DNA of 64,000 nt from Mucilaginibacter sp. 44-25 (GTDB lineage: Bacteria; Bacteroidota; Bacteroidia; Sphingobacteriales; Sphingobacteriaceae): the NCBI GenBank assembly GCA_001898335.1, contig MKTS01000003.1, positions 496,001-560,000 on the forward strand, read 5' to 3'. The position numbers and the translations under genes are program-made. Below are positions 9,048 to 17,730 of this stretch, in pieces (the first letter of the stretch is position 1; the number at the start of each line of letters is the position of its first letter). Below the pieces are notes generated by a model. That model did not search any database. It had not been told where the DNA came from and saw nothing but the letters and a program-made list of their open reading frames with translations.

Positions 9048-9932
9048 TTAAACGTGGAAACCCTGGGCTTTAATGTAGTTGTAGCTCTTGGTGATGCTTA
9101 CAAACGGGTCGCCGGGGCAAATATCCTGCTCGTTAAAAAAGTATTTTAAGCCTGCAGTTTTAGCATGGGCAAATATGTTTTTGAACGGGATAACGCCATT
9201 GCCTACCTCGGTAAACATTTGTTTAGGCGTGTTATCCATATCTTTCACATGCCATAGCGGGAAACGGCCCGGGTGTTTTTTAAACATCGCGATCGGGTCC
9301 TGCTTGGCGCGATACATCCAGTAAATATCCATTTCCATTTTCACCAGTTCTGGGTCTGTAGCGGTAAGCAACACATCATACGGATATTTACCATCCTGCG
9401 AAGCAAATTCAAAATCGTGGTTATGGTAACATAGTTGTATGCCCGCTTTTTTGGCAACTTCGCCTGCTTTGTTCAGTTTTTCGGCGGTTTCCTTGTAGTG
9501 GTCAAGCGTTCCGCGTTCGGCATCGAGCAGGTAAGCACATACCATGTATTTGAGGCCTACGGCAGCCGCGTCGTCAACCGCTTTTTGCCAGTCGTTGCTG
9601 ATGGTGCCTTTCGCGTTAGGGATGCCTTCGCCCAGCATGTAATGCCCGCTTGGCATAATGAGGCCGTTATCACTCAATACTTTTTTAAACTCGGCCGGTT
9701 CCATTCCGTAGAATTTCTCGGTGCCGGTGTAGGTAGCCCCCTCAACAGAGTTAAAGCCAACCTTGGCTACCTTTGCTAAGGCGGCAACGGGGTCTTTGGC
9801 CATGGCGTCGCGTACGGTATATAATTGCAGGCCTATATACCTGTTCTTTTTGGCGGCAAACAATTCAGGCGCCATAAGCAAACCAGCCGATAGCATGGCA
9901 CTGCTTTTCAGGAACGAACGTCTTGATGTCAT
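9048..9932 (-). CDS. sugar phosphate isomerase/epimerase-like TIM barrel, exported
   Basis: A 294-residue xylose-isomerase-like TIM barrel (AP endonuclease 2 superfamily). The N-terminus TSRRSFLKSSAMLSAGLLM is a twin-arginine-type signal, so it is likely exported folded. Metal-ligand positions are visible: Glu in NSVEGATY, His in CYHNHDFEF, Glu/Asp in KMEMDIYW, and the HVKDMD segment. Close relatives in Bacteroidota act on oxidised sugars or inositols, and some belong to 3-keto-glycoside pathways. That fits the DUF1080 and GMC oxidoreductase genes 3-6 kb away. Its own substrate cannot be read from sequence. A terminator follows at 8996-9021. Confidence 0.82.
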   Translation of the reverse strand: MTSRRSFLKSSAMLSAGLLMAPELFAAKKNRYIGLQLYTVRDAMAKDPVAALAKVAKVGFNSVEGATYTGTEKFYGMEPAEFKKVLSDNGLIMPSGHYMLGEGIPNAKGTISNDWQKAVDDAAAVGLKYMVCAYLLDAERGTLDHYKETAEKLNKAGEVAKKAGIQLCYHNHDFEFASQDGKYPYDVLLTATDPELVKMEMDIYWMYRAKQDPIAMFKKHPGRFPLWHVKDMDNTPKQMFTEVGNGVIPFKNIFAHAKTAGLKYFFNEQDICPGDPFVSITKSYNYIKAQGFHV

Positions 9933-10020
9933 TATTTAGTTTTATTGGTTGTGTAAATGTAACGCATTGGCGTTTTAAAACAAATAGACACCGCAAAAAT
10001 TAAATGGTTTAACTAAATCT

Positions 10021-11277
10021 TTAAGCGCTTTTATTATCGCCACCGGCAGGCTTGGTGTGTTTCTTTTTGCCATACCTGCGGTCGTTACGCCTGCCACCTT
10101 TTTTATGGTCGCCACCACTGCGCTCGGGCCTTGTTTCCTTAGCCGGTTCAATAGCTTTAAGATCTCCAGGAAGTTCCTTTTCGTTGATGGGCCGCTCAAT
10201 CAATTGTTCAATGGTTTTTAAACGGCGCAGGTCGCGGTTGTTTACAAACGTAATTGCGGTACCTGTTGTGGCGGCACGGGCGGTACGGCCAATGCGGTGT
10301 ACATAATCTTCCGGGTCTGGTGGTACATCGTAGTTTACTACCAGGTCAATCCCTTCCACGTCAATCCCTCTTGAGAGTGCGTCGGTACCAATAATTACCG
10401 GTAGTTGCCTGTTCTTAAAACGGAGCAGTATTTCCTCGCGTTCTTTTTGCTCCAGGTCTGAGTGGAACGCCGCGGTATTTACATTGGCCGCCTTTAACTC
10501 TTTGTAAAGCGATTTTACGATCTCCTTGCGCGAAGCGAACACGATGGCACTTTGGTAGCCCTGTTTAAGGATATGTTTAAGTAAAGGCGTTTTCTGCTGG
10601 TCGTGCAGGCGGTATATCTGCTGGTCGATACCGGCGGCAGGCTGAGAGATAGCAATGTTTATTTGCTGCGGATTATGCAATATGGCGTTGGCCAGCTTGC
10701 GTATGCGCTGCGGCATGGTGGCCGAGAAAAGCAGGGTTTGGCGTTTTTTGGGCAGATAACCTACAATGCGCATAATATCATCATGGAAACCCATATCCAG
10801 CATGCGGTCGGCTTCGTCCAGCACCAGGTGGGTGATCTGGTTAAGCTTTAATACGCCCGAGGTAAGGTGCGCTATTAAACGCCCTGGGGTAGCAATAAGT
10901 ATGTTTACATTGTTTTGTATACCACGGCGTTGCTGCTCATAGGCCATACCATCGCCGCCGCCAAACACGGCCTGCGAGCTCACGCCCGAAAAATACGCCA
11001 GGCCCTCTACCTGCTGGTCTATCTGCTGGGCCAGTTCACGTGTGGGCGCCAATACCAGCGCTGTGGTATGGTGGTTATGGGTTTTACAAATATTATCTAA
11101 AACCGGCAGCAGGTACGATGCCGTTTTGCCTGTGCCTGTTTGCGCGCAGGCAATCAGGTCGTCGCCATTCATAATGGCGGGGATGGCTAATGATTGTATA
11201 GGGGTGGGGGTATTGTACCCCATGCTTAAAACACCTTCTAAAAGCTGTTCGTCGAAATTAAAATCCTGAAATGTCAC
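10021..11277 (-). CDS. DEAD-box ATP-dependent RNA helicase, RhlE-like
   Basis: A 418-residue helicase with all core motifs: Q-motif PTPIQSLAI, Walker A AQTGTGKT at 45-52, PTRELAQQ at 78-85, TPGR, DEAD at 154-157, SAT at 185-187 and HRIGRTAR in domain 2. The C-terminal tail is basic and Lys/Arg/Gly-rich (ending KKHTKPAGGDNKSA), typical of RhlE-type proteins that remodel rRNA or mRNA, often in the cold. It is a stand-alone gene, divergent from the beta-barrel gene at 11415. Confidence 0.93.
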   Translation of the reverse strand: MTFQDFNFDEQLLEGVLSMGYNTPTPIQSLAIPAIMNGDDLIACAQTGTGKTASYLLPVLDNICKTHNHHTTALVLAPTRELAQQIDQQVEGLAYFSGVSSQAVFGGGDGMAYEQQRRGIQNNVNILIATPGRLIAHLTSGVLKLNQITHLVLDEADRMLDMGFHDDIMRIVGYLPKKRQTLLFSATMPQRIRKLANAILHNPQQINIAISQPAAGIDQQIYRLHDQQKTPLLKHILKQGYQSAIVFASRKEIVKSLYKELKAANVNTAAFHSDLEQKEREEILLRFKNRQLPVIIGTDALSRGIDVEGIDLVVNYDVPPDPEDYVHRIGRTARAATTGTAITFVNNRDLRRLKTIEQLIERPINEKELPGDLKAIEPAKETRPERSGGDHKKGGRRNDRRYGKKKHTKPAGGDNKSA

Positions 11278-11414
11278 TATATTGTTAAACGTATGCCTGC
11301 AAGGTACTAAATTTTATGCTTTTGCGGCGGCGTAGTATAACTATGTTACAGTAAGCTTTATTTTTGGCGCATACAAACACATAATTAAACCGGCAAGCGG
11401 CGCGACACCTTCAT

Positions 11415-12416
11415 ATGATAAAACTCTTACGTATTTACCTGATATTTTTTTTGCCGGTGATGCTTTATCCGGCATTGGCCGCAAAGGCAGTTGATGTACC
11501 TGCCGACACCTCCATTGTAAGCCCCCGGGCAGATAGTTTAAAAATTGCCAAACGCATCATTAACCGGGATTTTAATAAGATATATACACAAAACCTTGCC
11601 CCGGCGTTTTTTGGGCAGGAGTTTTTTCAGCCGCATAAAACCCTGCTGGTTGGCGATATCAACACCCACTTTGTATTGCTCAATTCGCCGCGCTCGCGTT
11701 TCTTTTTTGATGTTTCGGCCAGGGTGAAGGTGAGGCTGCTTAAACAATATGGCAACCCGGTAAAATCGCCCAGTTATATGCCCAGCGCCAATTTGTATTA
11801 CCGGTTAAATGATGATGCGTACCGTCCGCAATATTTATCAGCATCATATACCCACCATTCAAACGGTATCCGCGGGCCATCGGTAGAGCCCGATGGCAGT
11901 ATAAATGTAGATAGCGGCAAATTCAGTACAGATTTTGTGCAGCTAAATTATACCCTCGGTAAACGCCTCGACAGGCCAAATACCATACTCAGCCAGTTCG
12001 GAACGCTGGGTATTGAACTGCACCGCACCCTTTTTAACAGCAATGGTGGTGGCGCATCGCTCGGGCTGCCCGGCAGGTATGGGTTTGTACGGGTGAATGG
12101 TACTTACATCTACAACCTGGCTAAACGTTACCAGGATGACATTGAGCCTAATAAGTCAGACTTCAGAAACTGGCAAAGGCTACAATTTGATTTTACCTAC
12201 ATAGCCGGGAAAATGCCTTACAGCGCTACTGATCTGGGCAGGCGGCTCAATGCCAGCTTAAAATACTATTATCAGTTTCCGTTTATGCATGCTGCCGCGT
12301 TTGTAGTGGGGGCAGGCTACCGCGGGCAGGATGATTATAACATCTATTTCCAGGACCATTACTTTTATATGCAACTGGGTATTGCGTCGGGGCTGAACTT
12401 TCTGTTCAGTAAATAG
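11415..12416 (+). CDS. outer-membrane beta-barrel protein, possibly phospholipase A-like
   Basis: A 333-residue protein with a Sec signal (about residues 1-22) and alternating aromatic beta-strands ending in a typical barrel tail (YMQLGIASGLNFLFSK). The segment YTHHSNG at 145-151 followed by Asn164 resembles the His-x-Ser...Asn catalytic site of outer-membrane phospholipase A (E. coli H142, S144, N156 mature numbering). Here the set would be His147, Ser149 and Asn164, with three extra residues before the Asn. This is family-style reasoning, not a confirmed match. It is followed after 12 bases by a small conserved gene. Confidence 0.6.
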   Translation: MIKLLRIYLIFFLPVMLYPALAAKAVDVPADTSIVSPRADSLKIAKRIINRDFNKIYTQNLAPAFFGQEFFQPHKTLLVGDINTHFVLLNSPRSRFFFDVSARVKVRLLKQYGNPVKSPSYMPSANLYYRLNDDAYRPQYLSASYTHHSNGIRGPSVEPDGSINVDSGKFSTDFVQLNYTLGKRLDRPNTILSQFGTLGIELHRTLFNSNGGGASLGLPGRYGFVRVNGTYIYNLAKRYQDDIEPNKSDFRNWQRLQFDFTYIAGKMPYSATDLGRRLNASLKYYYQFPFMHAAAFVVGAGYRGQDDYNIYFQDHYFYMQLGIASGLNFLFSK

Positions 12417-12428
12417 TATATTTATGCC

Positions 12429-12851
12429 ATGTCTAAATACCCTGTTGCAAAAGATAGTGATCTTGTTGGCGAATATCCTGCTTTAGTAAATATTGGTGGC
12501 GGTTATGTTTGGGATGATGTTTTGGAGTACCGTGTATGGTGTAGCCCGCGTAATGGTGCTCCAGATGAAGAGGATGGTAATGATTATTATTATGCCTTTG
12601 TGACCTATGAAGAAGCTGAAACGTTTGCGTCAAGGCGGCCCGGTACTGAAAAGCCGTTAGCACTAATTGTGCAGGAAGAATATATTGCTGAACCTGAGCA
12701 GGGTAATTACATACACGTTAAAGAACAAAGAATTACTGAATGGCATATAGACTTTCTTAGCCGCCCCAAAAGAACTGTAAGGACAATTCCTGATTTTCTT
12801 TCGCCAGATGCGCCTGAAAACAGATTGGATATTTTAAGAGGTAAAGCTTAG
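12429..12851 (+). CDS. conserved hypothetical protein, 140 aa
   Basis: A 140-residue soluble, acidic protein. It has a tidy composition with striking conserved-looking stretches (VNIGGGYVWDDVLEYRVWC, DGNDYYYAF, and PDFLSPDAPENRLDILRG at the end). Related proteins in other phyla are sometimes labelled GCN5-type acetyltransferases, but I see no acetyl-CoA P-loop (R/QxxGxG/A), so that label is doubtful. It is 12 bases behind the barrel protein gene and probably cotranscribed with it. Function unknown. Confidence 0.7.
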   Translation: MSKYPVAKDSDLVGEYPALVNIGGGYVWDDVLEYRVWCSPRNGAPDEEDGNDYYYAFVTYEEAETFASRRPGTEKPLALIVQEEYIAEPEQGNYIHVKEQRITEWHIDFLSRPKRTVRTIPDFLSPDAPENRLDILRGKA

Positions 12852-12995
12852 CCTTATTACAGTAAATAGGTCTGTAAAATTTTTGATTGACAAAATGCGT
12901 TTGCATGGCATACAGCAAAATAAATGTTAGCTTTACCCTCATTAAAGTATAAACCGGCGGCTGTAAACATAGGCTGCTACAATCTGCATTTGAAC

Positions 12996-13670
12996 ATGAA
13001 AAAACTAATCTTGAGCACTCTTGCTGTAGCAACGTTACAGTACGCAACGTTTGCGCAGGCAAAAAAAGGCTGGCATAATTTGTTTGACGGCAAAACCACC
13101 AACGGCTGGCATGCCTACCTTAAACAAGACGCGGGCCCATGGAGTGTGGTTGACGGCGCTTTGCAGTTAGACCCTAAAGCACCTAACCAGGCCGATCTGG
13201 TTACCGATGGCGAATACGAAAACTATGAGCTTTCTTTAGATTGGAAAATTGCAGAAGGCGGCAACAGCGGTATCATTTTCGGCGTGCACGAGGATCCTGC
13301 TTTGGGCGCTACCTATCTTTCAGGTATCGAGATGCAGGTGCTGGATAACCAAAAAGCCGAAGACAACAAAAAAGCAAACCATCTTGCCGGCTCATTATAT
13401 GATATGAAAGCCGCTCCGGCGGATGCTGCAAAGCCTGCAGGCCAGTGGAACGCCGTGAAGATACGCAAGGATAAGGGCCACCTCACTTTCTGGCTGAATG
13501 GCAAGGAAGTAATTAACGTACAAATGGGCAGCCCGGAGTGGGAAGAATTGCTGAATAACAGTAAATTTAAAACCTGGAAAGATTTCGCGAAATATCCTAA
13601 GGGGCACATCGCTTTACAATCGCACGGCGCTGTGGTGGCTTATAAAAACATTAAACTAAAAGAGTTATAA
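12996..13670 (+). CDS. secreted DUF1080 protein, 3-keto-disaccharide hydrolase type
   Basis: A 224-residue exported protein of the DUF1080 family (concanavalin-like beta-sandwich). Family motifs are visible: GWHNLFDGKTTNGWHAYL after the signal, YELSLDWKIAEGGNSGI, GIEMQVLDNQ and WNGYxV-like NAVKIRKDKGHLTFWLNG. Some members cleave glycosides after oxidation at C3. I start at the ATG at 12996 because it opens a clean Sec signal (KKLILSTLAVATLQYATFAQA); an in-frame ATG at 12924 would add 24 residues with no signal character. The GMC oxidoreductase gene follows after 36 bases, supporting a joint redox-glycosidase role. Confidence 0.85.
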   Translation: MKKLILSTLAVATLQYATFAQAKKGWHNLFDGKTTNGWHAYLKQDAGPWSVVDGALQLDPKAPNQADLVTDGEYENYELSLDWKIAEGGNSGIIFGVHEDPALGATYLSGIEMQVLDNQKAEDNKKANHLAGSLYDMKAAPADAAKPAGQWNAVKIRKDKGHLTFWLNGKEVINVQMGSPEWEELLNNSKFKTWKDFAKYPKGHIALQSHGAVVAYKNIKLKEL

Positions 13671-13706
13671 TTACAACCGCATTTGAATTTATAGTTCGAC
13701 ATATAA

Positions 13707-15443
13707 ATGGAAGATATACAAATTAAAAAAACAGGTACCGTTTATGACGCCATTGTTGTGGGCTCGGGTGCCGGTGGGGGTATGGCCGGTTACGTTTTGG
13801 CGCATGCCGGGTTAAAGGTACTGATGCTGGAAGCCGGCGCTTACTTTGACCCTAAAACAGATTCGCAGCAGCTGAAATGGGCATGGGAATCAGCCCGCCG
13901 TGGCGCTGGTACTACACGCCCCTTCGGCGATTTTGATGCCGCTTACGGCGGCTGGCAGCTGGATGGCGAGCCTTATACCACTAAAGATGGTACCGAGTTC
14001 TCATGGTTCCGCGCGCGTATGCTGGGTGGCCGTACCAATCACTGGGGCCGTATTTCGCTACGCATGGGCCCTGATGACTTTAAACCCAAAGATGGCTTAA
14101 CAGACCCCTGGCCTATTACTTATAACGACCTTAAACCTTTTTATGATAAGGTTGACCGCATGATAGGTGTTTACGGTACGGTTGAGAATATTGAAAGTGA
14201 ACCCGATGGTATTTTCTTACCACCGCCAAAACCACGCTTAAACGAGTTGTTCATTAAGCAGGGTGCTACTAAAGCGGGTGTTAAGGTAATTACAGGTCGT
14301 GGTTCGGTATTAACCGAAGCTTTGAAGGATAATAAAGACCGTGGTGCCTGTTTCTTTTGCGGGCAGTGTGGCCGAAGCTGTAAAGTGTACGGCGACTTCT
14401 CTGCATCATCTTGTTTGGTTATCCCGGCATTAAAAACAGGTAATCTTAAATTGATTACCAACGCTATGGTGCGTGAGGTATTAACCGATAAAGAAGGCAA
14501 AGCTACCGGCGTATCATACGTTAACCGTGAGGATATGCAGGAGTACCAGGTAAACGCTAAAATAGTTATCCTGGGTGCCAGCGCGGGCGAGTCTGCACGT
14601 TTATTGCTTAACTCCAAATCTTCGGCGCATCCCGGTGGTTTGGCTAACAGCAGTGGTGTTGTTGGTAAATATATTCATGATAGTACAGGTTCCGGCGCGG
14701 GTGGTTTCCTTCCGCAGCTGATGGATCGCAAACGCTACAACGAAGATGGCGTGGGTAGTGTGCATATTTACTCGCCATGGTGGTTAGATAATAAAAAACT
14801 CAATTTCCCGCGTGGTTACCATATTGAATACGGTGGCGGTATGCACATGCCTTCATACGGTTTTGGCTCGGGTATACAGGATATGAACGGTGCCGTGCCT
14901 GGCCGCGATGGTAAAAAGAAACCGGGTGGTGGCTACGGCGCATCGCTAAAAGACGATTATCGCCGTTTCTACGGTACGCAGGTGGGTATGGCCGGCCGAG
15001 GTACCGCTATTGCCCGTGCAGATAACTATTGCGAGATAGACCCGGATGGTGTAGTTGATAAATATGGTATCCCGGTACTGCGTTTCCATTATAAATGGAC
15101 CAACGACGAGATCAACCAGGCCAAGCACATGCAGGAAACCTTTGAAGAGATCCTGCACAACATGGGTGCCATTTATGGCAAAATGCAGGGCCCCGAAACC
15201 AACTATGGTTTAGAGGCTCCGGGTAAGATCATCCATGAGGTAGGTACCGTGCGCATGGGCGATGATCCAAAGAAATCGGCCCTAAACAAATATTGCCAGG
15301 CGCATGATTGTAACAACCTGTTTGTGGTTGATGCTGCTCCGTTTGTTCAGCAAGGTGATAAAAATGCCACCTGGACCATCCTGGCATTGAGCATGCGTAC
15401 CGCAGAATACATTTTATCACAACGTAAAAAACTAAACGTATAA
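13707..15443 (+). CDS. GMC family FAD-dependent oxidoreductase, sugar dehydrogenase type
   Basis: A 578-residue glucose-methanol-choline oxidoreductase. The FAD dinucleotide motif GSGAGGG is at 19-25, and LEAG follows at the end of beta-2. The active-site His510 lies in HEVGTVRMG, with Asn553 in GDKNATW as the likely His/Asn pair. A Cys-rich insert (CFFCGQCGRSCKVYG) occurs near residue 215, as in gluconate/glucoside dehydrogenase large subunits. No signal peptide is present; export may depend on its partner. The partner gene (gluconate 2-dehydrogenase subunit 3-like) starts 5 bases later. Known relatives oxidise C3 of glucosides and pass electrons to a quinone or cytochrome. The acceptor is not encoded in the window. 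Confidence 0.88.
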   Translation: MEDIQIKKTGTVYDAIVVGSGAGGGMAGYVLAHAGLKVLMLEAGAYFDPKTDSQQLKWAWESARRGAGTTRPFGDFDAAYGGWQLDGEPYTTKDGTEFSWFRARMLGGRTNHWGRISLRMGPDDFKPKDGLTDPWPITYNDLKPFYDKVDRMIGVYGTVENIESEPDGIFLPPPKPRLNELFIKQGATKAGVKVITGRGSVLTEALKDNKDRGACFFCGQCGRSCKVYGDFSASSCLVIPALKTGNLKLITNAMVREVLTDKEGKATGVSYVNREDMQEYQVNAKIVILGASAGESARLLLNSKSSAHPGGLANSSGVVGKYIHDSTGSGAGGFLPQLMDRKRYNEDGVGSVHIYSPWWLDNKKLNFPRGYHIEYGGGMHMPSYGFGSGIQDMNGAVPGRDGKKKPGGGYGASLKDDYRRFYGTQVGMAGRGTAIARADNYCEIDPDGVVDKYGIPVLRFHYKWTNDEINQAKHMQETFEEILHNMGAIYGKMQGPETNYGLEAPGKIIHEVGTVRMGDDPKKSALNKYCQAHDCNNLFVVDAAPFVQQGDKNATWTILALSMRTAEYILSQRKKLNV

Positions 15444-15448
15444 GCCCT

Positions 15449-16087
15449 ATGAACAGAAGAGAATCCCTTAAAGCCATAGGTTTAGGAACCCTCACTACCG
15501 GGTTTTTAGTTGGCGTTGGTTGCAAAACCGGCGACAAAAAAGAGCCTGAAACGGCAGAGGCAGGCAAGCAGGAAGCAGTGCCGGGCCGGCAGCCGGAAGA
15601 GATAGAGCGTGAAAATAAATTAAAAGCCGAAAAATATTTTGATGAGCATGAGATGGCTACCATTACCGTGCTTGCAGACCTGATTATCCCTAAGGATGAA
15701 CACTCAGGCAGCGCGTCTGACGCTAAAGTGCCGGAGTTTATAGAGTTTATTGTGAAGGATATCCCGTCACATAAATTACCCATGCGCGGTGGATTAAAAT
15801 GGGTGGACATTTATTGCCTTAACCACTACGGCAACCCTTTCATCAAATGCAGTGCTAAACAACAAACCGAACTGCTTGACCAGATCGCTTATCCGTATGA
15901 AGCCAAGCCAGAAGTGGCGCAGGGTGTAAAATTCTTTAATTTAATGCGTGACCTTACGGCATCCGGCTTCTGGAGCAGTGAGATGGGTACCAAGGATATT
16001 GGTTACGCGGGTAACGCGCCTAACAAATGGACGGGCGTACCTGCCGACGTGTTAAAGCAATACGGCATGGAAAACGTAAGAATATAA
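15449..16087 (+). CDS. gluconate 2-dehydrogenase subunit 3 family protein
   Basis: A 212-residue small subunit for the GMC enzyme encoded 5 bases upstream. The N-terminus NRRESLKAIGLGTLTTGFL has twin-arginine character and ends in a lipobox-like VGVGC (Cys25). It may therefore be a Tat-exported lipoprotein that carries the large subunit across the membrane, as known for related two-subunit sugar dehydrogenases. After a charged linker comes the conserved region TVLADLIIPKDEHSGSASDA. It is the last gene of the likely DUF1080-GMC-subunit 3 operon, with a terminator 6 bases after the stop. Confidence 0.88.
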   Translation: MNRRESLKAIGLGTLTTGFLVGVGCKTGDKKEPETAEAGKQEAVPGRQPEEIERENKLKAEKYFDEHEMATITVLADLIIPKDEHSGSASDAKVPEFIEFIVKDIPSHKLPMRGGLKWVDIYCLNHYGNPFIKCSAKQQTELLDQIAYPYEAKPEVAQGVKFFNLMRDLTASGFWSSEMGTKDIGYAGNAPNKWTGVPADVLKQYGMENVRI

Positions 16088-16092
16088 TGCTG

Positions 16093-16119
16093 ATGCCCCT
16101 GTAAAGGGGCATTTTTATT
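16093..16119 (+). terminator. intrinsic terminator of the sugar dehydrogenase operon
   Basis: A perfect 8-bp stem ATGCCCCT/AGGGGCAT (16093-16100, 16105-16112) with GTAA loop is followed by TTTTATTTTAA. It ends the 12996-16087 operon and abuts the stop of the convergent response-regulator gene. Confidence 0.88.
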
Positions 16120-16803
16120 TTAATTGAACCAGCCGTGATGCGTGGCTACCTTAATAGCCGATGCTTTGTTGCATACATGCAGCTTATCGTAAATATTGGC
16201 GATATGTTTGCGAACGGTGTGCGGGCTGATAAACAAGCGCTCGCTTATCGCCTGGTAGTTATGCCCGTCGACAATATGGTTGAGTATTTCCATTTCGCGG
16301 GCCGATAGGGCATATTCGTTATCTTGGGGCTGGTTAGTTTTAACGGGTTCAACCGTTTCCGGGTTGTTACGCAGCAGCTTTAATACTTTGTGGGCTATAC
16401 GGGGCGACATAGGCACACCGCCTTCATATACAATGTCCGTTATGGCTTTTACAATGTTGGCTACTCTTTCATCTTTCAGCAGATAGCCGTCGGCTCCTGC
16501 TTTTATGGCTTCAAACAGTTTGTTTTCATCATCAAAAACCGTAAGCATGAGAAAATGCATGCCGGGGTATTTGCACTTGGCTATGGTAACGGCTTCAATG
16601 CCATTCATTACGGGCATCTCAATATCCATTAATACCACTGAGGGCCAGAGTTCAGGGGCAAGCTTCTCCAGTTTGTTCAGGAAGTCTAATCCATGTTGCG
16701 CCTGCAATACAACATTAATTTCGGTGTAAGCGGCAAAATTGTTCACCAGTGCTTCTCTAAGCAGGGGCTTATCATCTACAATGGCAACTTTAATGCAACT
16801 CAT
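16120..16803 (-). CDS. LuxR/NarL-type response regulator, orphan
   Basis: A 227-residue regulator. The receiver domain has Asp10/Asp11, the phosphorylation site Asp60 in VVLMDIEMP, Thr88 and Lys110. A linker follows, then a LuxR helix-turn-helix near 165-220 (LSAREMEILNHIVDGHNYQA, then FISPHTVRKHIANIYDKL). All receiver residues are intact, so phosphorylation is expected, but no histidine kinase gene is in the window. It is divergent from the YdcF-like gene across 182 bases that hold two inverted repeats, possible binding sites for autoregulation. The downstream convergent operon is the sugar dehydrogenase set. Confidence 0.92.
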   Translation of the reverse strand: MSCIKVAIVDDKPLLREALVNNFAAYTEINVVLQAQHGLDFLNKLEKLAPELWPSVVLMDIEMPVMNGIEAVTIAKCKYPGMHFLMLTVFDDENKLFEAIKAGADGYLLKDERVANIVKAITDIVYEGGVPMSPRIAHKVLKLLRNNPETVEPVKTNQPQDNEYALSAREMEILNHIVDGHNYQAISERLFISPHTVRKHIANIYDKLHVCNKASAIKVATHHGWFN

Positions 16804-16826
16804 TTTTTAGGAGAAGTGAATATAAA

Positions 16827-16926
16827 TATAGCTGTTTAGTTATACATATTACCCTTGGCTACGCTTAAATAACCCACAAAAAAACACCAAACAGCTATAA
16901 TCGGCAATACTGCATATGCGGTATTG
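16827..16926. promoter_or_regulatory. inverted repeats in divergent promoter region
   Basis: The 182-base gap between the response-regulator and YdcF-like genes has an exact 11-bp inverted repeat TATAGCTGTTT (16827-16837) and its complement (16889-16899), 51 bases apart. A near-perfect 22-bp palindrome follows (16905-16926, CAATACTGCATATGCGGTATTG). These could be operator sites for the LuxR-type regulator, though nothing in the sequence proves it. Confidence 0.4.
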
Positions 16927-16985
16927 TTAATGCAAGCGTAATAAGCGTTAACAGCGCAGGTAAAAAATGCTAATTTGCTGCCATT

Positions 16986-17726
16986 ATGTATTTTGTGCTT
17001 TCTAAGGTACTCGTTGGTTTCGCCATGCCATTGTTCTGGGTAGTGGCTATTTTACTGTATGCCGCATTTATTGGCAGTAACAGGCGCAGGAAACAGGCGG
17101 TTATAGTTGCACTTATCGTACTGTACTTTTTTTCGATAAAGATAACTGCCGATATATTCGCGCGCCTTTGGGACACCCCGCCTTATAGCCTGCATAACCG
17201 AACTTACAGCGCGGTTGTAATACTGGGTGGCATGGTTAGCGAGGACCGGCAGGGCAACAGTTATTTTAATAACGCTGCCGACCGTTATTACAAGGGGCTG
17301 ATGCTGTACCGCTCCGGAGTAGCTAAAAAAATAGTATTTACAGGAGGCAATGCTTCGCTTAACCCGGGTAAGTTTACCGAGGCCGCTTTTGTACATTCGG
17401 AATTGTTAAAGGCAGGTGTTGCAGATAGCTCCATTATCCTGGAAGGTAAGGCAAGGAATACCATGGAAAACGCGGCGTTTACCAAACCACTTTTAAAAAA
17501 AAACCATTTGAAACCACCATATTTATTAGTTACTTCGGCTTCGCATATGCCAAGGGCGAAGCTCCTCTTTAAAAAAGCAGGTATTGATATTGTGGCCTAC
17601 CCCTGCCAGTATCAGGAATCGGCGGAGCTTAGCTTTTTTGATTTTTTACCCGATACGGAGTCAATGGAACAATGGAATACCTACGTAAAGGAAGTAATAG
17701 GTTACGTAGTTGCCCTCTGCAGATAA
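16986..17726 (+). CDS. YdcF/ElyC-like DUF218 membrane protein
   Basis: A 246-residue protein with two N-terminal transmembrane helices (about 8-28 and 38-55) and a DUF218 domain. Family signature segments are YSAVVILGGMV, KIVFTGGNA, LEGKARNTMENA and LLVTSASHMPRA. ElyC/SanA relatives affect envelope and peptidoglycan precursor integrity; the exact reaction is not established. The ATG at 16986 opens the first membrane helix. The GH43 gene follows after 4 bases, implying cotranscription. Confidence 0.88.
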   Translation: MYFVLSKVLVGFAMPLFWVVAILLYAAFIGSNRRRKQAVIVALIVLYFFSIKITADIFARLWDTPPYSLHNRTYSAVVILGGMVSEDRQGNSYFNNAADRYYKGLMLYRSGVAKKIVFTGGNASLNPGKFTEAAFVHSELLKAGVADSSIILEGKARNTMENAAFTKPLLKKNHLKPPYLLVTSASHMPRAKLLFKKAGIDIVAYPCQYQESAELSFFDFLPDTESMEQWNTYVKEVIGYVVALCR

Positions 17727-17730
17727 ATAT

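Noticed and set aside
12924..12995. Upstream ATG start for the DUF1080 protein
   Set aside because: The extra 24 residues lack signal character, while the ATG at 12996 opens a clean Sec signal.
15229..15810. 193-residue minus-strand open frame opposite the sugar dehydrogenase genes
   Set aside because: It lies across two well-supported genes with clear family motifs, has no family features or signal, and reflects codon bias on the opposite strand.
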